DNA from: JAUYQR01 sp963822435
GTDB lineage: Bacteria > Pseudomonadota > Alphaproteobacteria > Rhodobacterales > Rhodobacteraceae
DNA: 64,000 nt
Direction: 5' to 3'
Assembly: GCA_963822435.1 (NCBI GenBank)
Contig: CAWGHN010000006.1
Span: 1-64,000 of the forward strand
Shown here: in pieces, positions 16,683 to 24,174 of the stretch
Layout of the letters: each line of letters opens with the position of its first letter
Position numbering within the stretch: the stretch's first letter is position 1
The notes under the pieces: model-generated
The model's database searches: none
What the model was told of the DNA's origin: nothing
The model's input: only the letters and a program-made list of their open reading frames with translations
Translations under genes and position numbers: made by a program

Positions 16683-18242
16683 TCACAGCGTTTGAAAAGC
16701 GACGGTTCCGCTTCCAGCAGCGCCAAACGCTGTTGAAAAGGCTGCGATTGCAGCGTCTCGTGATTCTTGCGGACTGCCGCTGGCATCGATTTCCAGCCAG
16801 TTTTTCCGCATTCCCTCGGGTATGGTGCCCTGAGTGGCTACCACCGTGGCGTCGGCATCGGACGCATCGCCGTGTCGCAATGTCACCCTGCGCACAAGGA
16901 TGGGTTGAGACGCAGTCAGCCACAGCCCACAAAAGCCGACGTCTGCGCGCTTAGCCAGCGTTTCGGCGGCGACGCGCTGGCTTTCGTTCATGAACGTGCC
17001 GTCCAGTATCACGGTTTTGCCCGCTTCCAGCAGGTTGGCCGCACGCATGAACATCCGGTCATAAATCGAGGCCCGCGCAATCGGGGAATAGTCCACGTCG
17101 CATGCGCCCTCTTTGCGCTCGGTGTCGGTGCGCAGATGCACCGCTCCGGGGCAGGGACCAAGGTCCGCTGCCAGATCGCGTGCCAGAACGGTCTTGCCGG
17201 TGCCGGACATTCCACCCACCGCGACAAGCACGGGGCGCGATTGCGCAAGATAGCTGACCGATTGCGACATATACTGCCTGGCCTCTGTTGACGATGCGCC
17301 GGTCTGCCCTGTGGCTTGGTCTGTCTGCAGCAGCACCATTGCACGAATGGCCGCACGGACGGACATGAACAGCGGCAGCGCTATCAGCCCGCGGTCCTCG
17401 GCGCCCTTTGCCGCCAGAAGATAGGCGGTCATGGCCAGGTTCGCCTGCCGGGAAAGCCCGCGATGGCAAAGGTCCATAAGCAGGAAGGAGAGGTCGTAAA
17501 GTACGTCGCAGGTGGCCAGCAGTTCATCAAACTCGAGCGCGTCAAACAGCACCGGCTCACCGCTGATCAACAAAAGATTGCGCAGATGCAGATCTCCGTG
17601 CACCCGCTTGACGTGACCGCAACCAGAGCGTTCCCGAAGCATTGGCGCAAGCGCCGACAGATGCTGCCGTGACCGGTCAAGAAAAGAGCCAACCAATCCT
17701 CCACCCACCAAGCGGACAAGGGGGGTCAGCACGCGGTCCAACTCGTCAAGAATATCGCGGATCAGGGTATCGCCCTGCTCCATCGACACCGGGCATGTGG
17801 AATGGAACTGATGCACGACCTGCCCCAGCGCCTCGGCGACAGGATCAGTCAAGCGACCACTGGCGGCGACCGCAGTCATTTCGCAATCTGCCGCAAAGCG
17901 CTGCATCCGCAACGCCCATTCCACCGGCGTGCCGGTGCCGTTGAGTTCAAGATGACCGCCAGCGTTTCGCGTCACCGGCACCAGATCGCGATAGATCAAA
18001 GGCGCGGTCGGTTTGTTCAGGGCAAGTTCCCGCTCCAGTAGGGCGTGGCGGCGGTCGGGTGTGGACTGATCAAGATAATCGTAGCGCACCGCGCGCTTGA
18101 TCTTCAGCGCAAGGTCAGCGCCCAGAAACACATGCGCGCAATGGGTTTGGACATGTTGCACCGGATCGGCAGCAGAAAACGCTGCACCGGATTGCAAGAA
18201 GCGGATCACCTCGTCCTGCGTGTTGACATCGGTCCCGGACAT
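16683..18242 (-). CDS. APH-like kinase fused to P-loop ATPase
   Basis: A 519-aa two-domain protein. Residues about 1-330 form an aminoglycoside-phosphotransferase-like kinase, with VHGDLHLRNLLL (catalytic loop) and FDALEFDE followed by the DVLYDLSFLLMDL metal-binding region. Residues about 340-519 form an AAA/zeta-toxin-like P-loop domain with Walker A GGMSGTGKTVLA and ILDGTFMN. Such fusions are usually annotated as bifunctional aminoglycoside phosphotransferase/ATP-binding protein, but no antibiotic role is shown. In other bacteria they sit near hypoxia genes, as here. The substrate is unknown. Confidence 0.8.
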   Translation of the reverse strand: MSGTDVNTQDEVIRFLQSGAAFSAADPVQHVQTHCAHVFLGADLALKIKRAVRYDYLDQSTPDRRHALLERELALNKPTAPLIYRDLVPVTRNAGGHLELNGTGTPVEWALRMQRFAADCEMTAVAASGRLTDPVAEALGQVVHQFHSTCPVSMEQGDTLIRDILDELDRVLTPLVRLVGGGLVGSFLDRSRQHLSALAPMLRERSGCGHVKRVHGDLHLRNLLLISGEPVLFDALEFDELLATCDVLYDLSFLLMDLCHRGLSRQANLAMTAYLLAAKGAEDRGLIALPLFMSVRAAIRAMVLLQTDQATGQTGASSTEARQYMSQSVSYLAQSRPVLVAVGGMSGTGKTVLARDLAADLGPCPGAVHLRTDTERKEGACDVDYSPIARASIYDRMFMRAANLLEAGKTVILDGTFMNESQRVAAETLAKRADVGFCGLWLTASQPILVRRVTLRHGDASDADATVVATQGTIPEGMRKNWLEIDASGSPQESRDAAIAAFSTAFGAAGSGTVAFQTL

Positions 18243-18352
18243 TCTGGCATTGCCTCAAGCTGACGTACACCAACCCGACCTGACCTGATCTCTCCGATAC
18301 ATGCCTTGACCTTGGTCAATAGGGGACGTTCCCGAACTGTCGACAAGCGGGA

Positions 18353-18366
18353 CTGATGCAAATCAA
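18353..18366. promoter_or_regulatory. FNR-type box, one mismatch
   Basis: CTGAT-GCAA-ATCAA differs from TTGAT-N4-ATCAA by one base. It lies between the divergent kinase-fusion gene (start 18242) and the RNase gene (start 18568). With the perfect site at 14846 it suggests shared oxygen control of this block. Confidence 0.5.
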
Positions 18367-18567
18367 AGCCGCCCGGTAGATGTGCGCCCATTGTTCACCA
18401 GCGAAGCGATGAGGAGACAGGCCGATGGAAAGGTTCTGCACAAAGAAAAGCGATGCTTTTTGTCGTGAATCCGTAGCACCCGAGATCGTCGGTGTATGCA
18501 CGTTGCCTACTGGGCCGTGTGCAGCGTTGGTCCGGCACAGCACGGTGTCTCGTATCGAGGGTTGGCA

Positions 18568-19938
18568 ATGCGTTTGACATTTCATGGTGCGGCGGGAGGC
18601 GTGACCGGGTCTTGCCATCTGCTTGAGGCGCAGGGTCAGCGCATATTGGTCGATTGCGGAATGTTTCAGGGTGGTCGCGAACTGGACGAGGAGAATGCCC
18701 AGGACTTCGGTTTTGACCCTGCGACGGTAGACTTCCTTTTGCTGACACACGCGCACCTTGATCACTGCGGCCGCATCCCGCTTTTGGTCAAACGCGGCTT
18801 TACCGGCGAGATCATCTGCACTGCAGCGACCAAAGACCTGACCCGTCTTGTGTTGCTCGATTCCGCGCGGTTGCATCAGGAAGAGGCCAGGCGACAGCGG
18901 CGGCATGGCGGCGGCGATGAGCCTCTTTACGATACGATCGACGTGATGGACAGCCTTGACCGGTTTGGCCGCGTCGCGCGTTACGGCCACAAGATGGACT
19001 TGGGCGGTGGCATCGTCGCGGAGTGGGTCGATGCCGGTCATATCCTTGGATCGGCCAGCATTTGTCTGACGGTGGGTGCGAACCTACAACGCCGCCGCAT
19101 CCTGTTTTCTGGCGACATTGGGCCAGAAAACCGGCTGCTTCTGAACAGCCCTGCGCCTCCGTCGGATGTGGATGTGGTGGTCATGGAAAGCACCTATGGC
19201 GACCGCGACCACAGACCGCTCGACCGTTCGGTCGACGAATTGCACGACGCGATCCGCCAAACCTTGGCGCGAGGCGGAAACGTGATCCTTCCGACATTTG
19301 CGCTGGAGCGCGCGCAGGAACTGCTGTTCGCGCTGCGTCAGGGGCGCGAAACGGGTGACCTGCCGCGCGCCTTGCAGGTGTTTCTGGACTCGCCCATGGC
19401 AATTTCGGCGACACAGATCTACCGCCGCCATTCGGATGATCTGAAGCCCGACGTCGCGGCACTTCTGGCGCGCGGGGCCGATCCCTTCGCGCTGCCTGGC
19501 CTCCAGTTCGTCGATGAGGCGTCGGAGTCGATGGCGCTCAATGCGATCCGGTCGGGTGCCGTGATCATGGCCGGGTCCGGCATGTGTACGGGGGGACGGG
19601 TGCGCCATCACCTGCGTCACAACCTGGGTCATGCCGATTGCAGCGTAATCTTCGTTGGTTTTGCCGCTGAAGGTACGCTTGCCCGCATCATTATCGACGG
19701 GGCGAAGTCGGTTAGGCTGTTTGGTGACGATGTTGCAGTTCGTGCGACCATCCACACGATCAACGGCTTTTCGGCCCATGCTGGGCAATCCGACCTGATC
19801 GACTGGCATCGCCGCACAGGCTCACCTTCCGTGACGTTCCTTGTCCACGGCGAGACGGGAGCGCGCCAGGGGCTTGCAAGTGCGCTGCATGGCGGGCGTG
19901 TGGAACAACCGGGCCTGCACCAGCACTACGACTTGTAA
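18568..19938 (+). CDS. metallo-beta-lactamase/beta-CASP ribonuclease
   Basis: A 456-aa cytosolic zinc hydrolase of the CPSF/RNA-processing type. It begins MRLTFHGAAGGVTGSC; the zinc motif HAHLDH is at about residue 60, followed by DAGHILGSA, ESTYGDR, the beta-CASP region (PTFALERAQELL, GSGMCTGGRVRHHL) and the C-terminal RMMBL motif FSAHAGQSDL. The ATG at 18568 with GAGG eight bases upstream is preferred over the in-frame ATG at 18496. Relatives are 3' processing or 5' exonucleases on RNA. Its location between a kinase fusion and a P-type ATPase remnant recalls hypoxia loci in other bacteria. Confidence 0.88.
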   Translation: MRLTFHGAAGGVTGSCHLLEAQGQRILVDCGMFQGGRELDEENAQDFGFDPATVDFLLLTHAHLDHCGRIPLLVKRGFTGEIICTAATKDLTRLVLLDSARLHQEEARRQRRHGGGDEPLYDTIDVMDSLDRFGRVARYGHKMDLGGGIVAEWVDAGHILGSASICLTVGANLQRRRILFSGDIGPENRLLLNSPAPPSDVDVVVMESTYGDRDHRPLDRSVDELHDAIRQTLARGGNVILPTFALERAQELLFALRQGRETGDLPRALQVFLDSPMAISATQIYRRHSDDLKPDVAALLARGADPFALPGLQFVDEASESMALNAIRSGAVIMAGSGMCTGGRVRHHLRHNLGHADCSVIFVGFAAEGTLARIIIDGAKSVRLFGDDVAVRATIHTINGFSAHAGQSDLIDWHRRTGSPSVTFLVHGETGARQGLASALHGGRVEQPGLHQHYDL

Positions 19939-20006
19939 GTCTCTGAGGTCAAAATCACACGGCAGAAAGCGGCGCAGATGGAGCCAGAAAACCTTAGGCC
20001 GCCACG

Positions 20007-20569
20007 ATGCCTCTCGACGGGCACTTGGTGCGTGGCACCTTGTTCCTGCCATTTTTGCCCTTGATAGCGGCGCAGATCGTGCTGAGCAATTTCTTGTCCG
20101 ACATTCCCTCGCTGGCGGAGGCGAGCGACCGGGTCGGTGCCGAGGTGGTCGCCCGAGCGCCGCGCTGGGACCCGCGCGCGAAACGGCAGTATATGGTGGT
20201 GTTTGGCCTGGTGAGTACAGCCTTCGACCGTCCTACTTTCGGAGTGTTGATCAGGGTATTCCATGCGACCGAGACGCTGTTCCAAAGCACCTGGTTCGTG
20301 GTGTCGCTTCTGACCGAGTTGTAGTGGTCATTATCCTGCGAACGCGCCGGGTCTTCTGGTCAAGCCAGCCGGTGACATTGCTTCTGGCTGCGATGGTTGC
20401 AGTTGGGATGCTGGCGGTGATGATCCCCTGGCTGTGGCCCGTTGCGGAACTGTTCGGGTTTTCGGCCAAGCTGACGCCGGTCTTGGCCAGCAGCCATGCA
20501 ATCGTGGCCGTCTACGCAATTGCCACCGAAGGCGTGAAGCTCTGTGTTCGGTCTGCCGTTCGCCTTTGA
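20007..20569 (+). pseudogene. 3' remnant of MgtA/MgtB-type P-type ATPase
   Basis: Only the last ~185 codons of a magnesium-type P-type ATPase remain: GTLFLPFLPLIAAQIVLSNF, LSDIPSLAEASDRVG, RQYMVVFGLVSTAFD and the membrane end FHATETLFQSTWFVVSLLTEL. A one-base loss near 20321 then turns the frame into TAG. In the next frame the protein resumes as VVVIILRTRRVFWSSQPVTL and runs to 20569. The catalytic DKTGT domain and the entire N-terminus are missing, because the RNase gene ends only 69 bases upstream. Not functional as a pump. Confidence 0.85.
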
Positions 20570-20589
20570 TCAACGGCGGTTCAAGCTCT

Positions 20590-21225
20590 TCACTCGCCTG
20601 CTTCCCATTGCCCGGCTGTGCCTTCGCGCCGCCTGGACAAGGCCTTGCCGAAGATCGCTGCAACGCGCGCTTCGGCGGCACGGTAGGCCGCGAAATCCTT
20701 TGAGGTGGCCTTGATGCCAAACTTGGTGGCCATGATCGTAGCCGCCACTTCGTCCGCGGTTGCCCCCAGGCCTTCAAGGCTGAGCCGACCTGCCGCCACT
20801 CCCGCTTCGATCCAGCGCGCGATATGCCGTGTGATCCGGGTATGGGCCTCTTGCACCGCAGGCTGCGAAAACGGGGTATCAGCCGAAAGAATTTCGTCTG
20901 CATGGGGCGAGTTCATCATCGCTTCCATCGCATCGCCGTCGATGGCGTGAAACGCAGCGAGCAGGATGGAGACAGTGTCGCCCGGCGTTGCCAGCACTCT
21001 GACGACGGCCATTTCGGACCGTTCGAAATGAATGCGGACCAGCGCGTTGAAGATATCTTCCTTGCCCGCATAGTGCAGGTATAGCGCTGGCCGCGACATG
21101 CCTGCCCCCTTGGCAATGTCGGCCATCGACGTGCGTCGCAACCCGTATCGCGCGAACGCCGTGAAAGCGGCGCGCAGAATAGCGGCATCCTTGGGGTCAA
21201 TGCTCAGGCCAGCCTCGGTGTCCAT
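20590..21225 (-). CDS. TetR-family repressor
   Basis: A 211-aa regulator with an N-terminal helix-turn-helix (AAFTAFARYGLRRTSMADIA, then MSRPALYLHY and GKEDIFNAL) and an all-helical ligand domain. It diverges from the molybdenum hydroxylase operon, sharing a 92-base intergenic region with a strong dyad at 21277-21300. It probably represses that operon until an aldehyde or N-heterocycle ligand appears; the ligand is not deducible. Confidence 0.88.
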   Translation of the reverse strand: MDTEAGLSIDPKDAAILRAAFTAFARYGLRRTSMADIAKGAGMSRPALYLHYAGKEDIFNALVRIHFERSEMAVVRVLATPGDTVSILLAAFHAIDGDAMEAMMNSPHADEILSADTPFSQPAVQEAHTRITRHIARWIEAGVAAGRLSLEGLGATADEVAATIMATKFGIKATSKDFAAYRAAEARVAAIFGKALSRRREGTAGQWEAGE

Positions 21226-21276
21226 GGCTTCGTATCGCAGAAAGCCGATCTTCCGTCAAACGAGCCATAGACATAA

Positions 21277-21300
21277 TGACAAATATAGTCTATTTTGTCA
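21277..21300. promoter_or_regulatory. TetR operator candidate
   Basis: TGACAAA (21277-21283), ten bases, TTTGTCA (21294-21300) is a perfect 7-base dyad. An interleaved second dyad, ATAGAC (21267-21272) and GTCTAT (21288-21293), overlaps it. The pair lies 18 bases before the start codon at 21318, overlapping where its promoter should be, consistent with repression of both divergent units. Confidence 0.6.
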
Positions 21301-21317
21301 GAAACAGGAGGCCGAGC

Positions 21318-21782
21318 ATGAGCTATTCACTTTCCATCAACGGCACTACGCGCCAGATCGACCTGCCGGGCGATGTGCCACTTCTGTGGGCCCTGCGCGA
21401 CGGCCTCGCCCTTACCGGCACCAAGTTCGGTTGCGGCGTTGCCGCATGTGGCGCCTGCACCGTGTTGATCGATGGTAAGGCGGTGCGCTCTTGCCAAGTC
21501 CCGATTGCTGATGTGAGTGGAAGGATCACGACCATCGAAGGCCTCGGTCAACCTGGAGCGCTTGCGCCGCTTCAGCAGGCCTGGGTCACGCACCAGGTCG
21601 CCCAATGCGGGTATTGCCAGTCCGGCCAGATCATGCAGGCCGCCGCCCTTCTGTCCGCCGCTCCCGACCCCACGGATCAGGACATTGATGACGCGATGCA
21701 AGGCAACCTGTGTCGCTGTGGCACCTACCCCCGCATCCGCGCCGCAATCCGCGATGCCGCCCAGATGATGAAGGAAGGCTGA
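21318..21782 (+). CDS. molybdenum hydroxylase small subunit, 2x[2Fe-2S]
   Basis: A 154-aa iron-sulfur subunit of the xanthine dehydrogenase family (IorA-like). The plant-type cluster is CGVAACGACTVL with a later Cys in VRSC; the second cluster cysteines are CGYCQSGQ and CRCGTYPRI. AGGAGG precedes the ATG at 21318 by six bases; the in-frame ATG at 21276 lies upstream of the operator and is rejected. It passes electrons from the Mo site in the next gene to an unknown acceptor; no FAD subunit is encoded, as in isoquinoline 1-oxidoreductase types. Confidence 0.9.
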   Translation: MSYSLSINGTTRQIDLPGDVPLLWALRDGLALTGTKFGCGVAACGACTVLIDGKAVRSCQVPIADVSGRITTIEGLGQPGALAPLQQAWVTHQVAQCGYCQSGQIMQAAALLSAAPDPTDQDIDDAMQGNLCRCGTYPRIRAAIRDAAQMMKEG

Positions 21783-21783
21783 A

Positions 21784-24030
21784 ATGGCTTCCTGGAAAAC
21801 CCTTACCCGCCGTTCATTCATCGTGCTTGGGGCCGCCGTCGTTGGCGGAGCCGCCTTCGGGGCTTACAAGGTGACCGAGGTGCCTGCGAACCCGCTGGTC
21901 CCTGCCCCCGGCTCTGTCCCCTTGAATCCTTGGGTCATCATCAACGCCGATGGCATCACCGTCATCGCGCCCCGCGCCGAGATGGGGCAGGGCATCGCGA
22001 CCACCCTCGCCGCGTTGGTCGCAGAAGAACTGGACGTCGACTGGGCCCAAATCCGTGTTATGCACGGCCCGCCGGCGCAGGCATACTACAACGCAGGCTT
22101 TGTCGAGCGCATGTCGAATGAACCCGACTACCTGCTTTCCAAAGCTGACAACACGCCCAATGCAGTTCTCGCGGCCCTTCCGAAAATTCTTTCCATGCAG
22201 ATGACCGGCGGTTCCACTGGCGCGATCGGCGGCTTTGTGCAGATGCGTCTTGCAGGTGCCGGCGCGCGTGAGGCGCTGAAAGCTGCCGCTGCCAGGCGCC
22301 TTGGCGTGTTGCCCGACACTCTGAAGACCGAAGCTGGCAAGGTAATTGGCGCGCAGACCTTCACCTACGCCGAACTGGCTGAGGAGGCGGCGACCTTGGT
22401 CCCTGCGGATGTCGCGCTCCGTGATCCTTCAACTTGGCGCTTTGTCGGCAAACCCATGCCGCGTGTCGACATGGTGGCAAAGTCCACCGGGACCGAGACT
22501 TTCGGCATCGACATCACACTTCCGGGGATGAAATTCGCCACTGTGCGGATGAACCCCAAACGCGGCGGGCCGATGACCAACTTCGACCCCGCTGCTGCGC
22601 TCGCCCTTTCTGGCGTCGATCAGGTGATCGGCCTTGGATCGGGCATCGCGGTGATTGCGAACAACACCTGGACGGCCATGCAGGCGGCTGCATTGGTGGA
22701 AATCCGGTGGGGTACGACCGACTATCCCGCTGACACCGACGCCATGCTGACCCGCATTGAAGCTGCCTTCGCCACAGCGCCGGACTCGCGCCTTCGCGAT
22801 GATGGCAACGTTGAAACCGAGCTTGGCAAAGGCGACGTGATCGAAGCCGAGTATCGCATACCGTTTCTTGCCCATGCCGCGATGGAACCACTTAACGCAA
22901 CCGCCTGGGTCAAGCCTGATGGCGCGGTCGAAGTCTGGTGCGGCAATCAAGCCCCGATCCTGACCCGCGACGCCATTGCGGCTGCGCTGCGGATCGACAG
23001 CGCCAAAGTCACGCTGCACACCCCCTCTATGGGCGGCGGCTTTGGTGGCCGCACGGACCCGGTTCCCGCAGTCCTTGCCGCCCGTATTGCCGCAGCGATG
23101 CCCGACACGCCGATCAAGCTGACCTACAGTCGTGAAGAGGACATGACACAGGACTTCTATCGCCCGGCTGCCATCGCCCGCCTCTCCGGTCGTCTCGAAG
23201 GTGGCAAGGCAACGGCCCTATGGGGACGCACCGCCGCGCCATCGGCCACCCACAGCGCGCTGGGCCGCCTGATCGGCTTCGCGCCACCCGGTCCGGACCG
23301 CGCCACGGTCGAGGGTGGCTTTGACCAGCCCTACGGGTTGCCGCACTATCGCTACGACGGCCACATCGCCGACCTTACCGTTCCGCTGGGATTCTGGCGG
23401 TCAGTTGGCAACTCGATGAACGCCTTCTTTCTGGAAAGTTTCATCGACGAGCTTGCCCATGCCGCCAAGGCCGATCCCCTGCAATTCCGGCTTGACCTGA
23501 TGCGGGACACCCACGCGCCATCGGCCACCCTTCTGGAAACTGTCCGCGACATGTCGGGCTGGGACGCGCTGAAACGCCCCGGCTTCGGGCGCGGCGTAGC
23601 CTTCTGCTATTCGTTCGGCACACCGGTCGCCGAGGTGCTGGAGGTGCAAGACACCCCCTCTGGCATCAAGCTGACCCGAGCATGGATCGCTTGCGACCCT
23701 GGCCTCGCGATGGATCCATCAATCATCGAAGCGCAAATGACCGGCGGTATGGTCTACGGCCTTTCCGCAGCCATTCAGGGTGCGATCACCTTTGATGACC
23801 AGCAGGTGGTGGAACGGAACTTCCCGGATTACGACCCGCTGCGGATGCACACCACGCCCAGTTTCGAGGTGAAGATCCTGCAGAACAATGGCACCTTCGG
23901 TCATATCGGCGGCGCTGGTGAACCGGGTACGCCACCCGCCGCCCCGGCGCTTGCCAATGCGCTGTTTGACCTGACCGGCACCCGCGCCCGCGAACTTCCG
24001 CTTAACCGCACGTTCAATCTTAGGACCTGA
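21784..24030 (+). CDS. molybdopterin-binding hydroxylase large subunit
   Basis: A 748-aa periplasmic or membrane-anchored Mo subunit (IorB-like). A Tat signal is visible (TRRSFIVLGAAVVGGAAFG). Cofactor motifs include GQGIATTLAAL near the start, MGGGFGGRTDP in the middle and GGAGEPGTPPAAPA near the end, whose Glu is the catalytic base of the family. Starts one base after the small subunit stop. Substrate class (aldehyde or N-heterocycle) is not determined. Adjacent TetR suggests induction by the substrate. Confidence 0.88.
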   Translation: MASWKTLTRRSFIVLGAAVVGGAAFGAYKVTEVPANPLVPAPGSVPLNPWVIINADGITVIAPRAEMGQGIATTLAALVAEELDVDWAQIRVMHGPPAQAYYNAGFVERMSNEPDYLLSKADNTPNAVLAALPKILSMQMTGGSTGAIGGFVQMRLAGAGAREALKAAAARRLGVLPDTLKTEAGKVIGAQTFTYAELAEEAATLVPADVALRDPSTWRFVGKPMPRVDMVAKSTGTETFGIDITLPGMKFATVRMNPKRGGPMTNFDPAAALALSGVDQVIGLGSGIAVIANNTWTAMQAAALVEIRWGTTDYPADTDAMLTRIEAAFATAPDSRLRDDGNVETELGKGDVIEAEYRIPFLAHAAMEPLNATAWVKPDGAVEVWCGNQAPILTRDAIAAALRIDSAKVTLHTPSMGGGFGGRTDPVPAVLAARIAAAMPDTPIKLTYSREEDMTQDFYRPAAIARLSGRLEGGKATALWGRTAAPSATHSALGRLIGFAPPGPDRATVEGGFDQPYGLPHYRYDGHIADLTVPLGFWRSVGNSMNAFFLESFIDELAHAAKADPLQFRLDLMRDTHAPSATLLETVRDMSGWDALKRPGFGRGVAFCYSFGTPVAEVLEVQDTPSGIKLTRAWIACDPGLAMDPSIIEAQMTGGMVYGLSAAIQGAITFDDQQVVERNFPDYDPLRMHTTPSFEVKILQNNGTFGHIGGAGEPGTPPAAPALANALFDLTGTRARELPLNRTFNLRT

Positions 24031-24075
24031 ACCCCCAGGGCCTGCTGGACCACCGGTTGAAGGCCTGTCACGATG

Positions 24076-24101
24076 GGAACCGGAAGCATCCGTCGGGCGT
24101 T
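24076..24101 (+). promoter_or_regulatory. sigma-EcfG-type promoter
   Basis: GGAAC (24076-24080), 17 bases, CGTT (24098-24101): perfect match. It decides the start of the next gene, since the in-frame ATG at 24073 lies inside the promoter and would not be on the transcript. Confidence 0.65.
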
Positions 24102-24174
24102 GATCACTTTCTGGAACCGGACTGTGTTGCGGGCGCTTCCGCACAGGCGGGACAGATCGGAACCGTGGGGAAGC

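Noticed and set aside
16683..18242. Antibiotic resistance gene, suggested by the aminoglycoside phosphotransferase-like domain.
   Set aside because: The domain is a broad kinase family, the protein is fused to a P-loop domain, and there is no resistance gene context.
24073..24174. Upstream ATG of the AI-2E gene at 24073.
   Set aside because: It lies before the -35 element of a perfect sigma-EcfG-type promoter; the family N-terminus begins after 24175.
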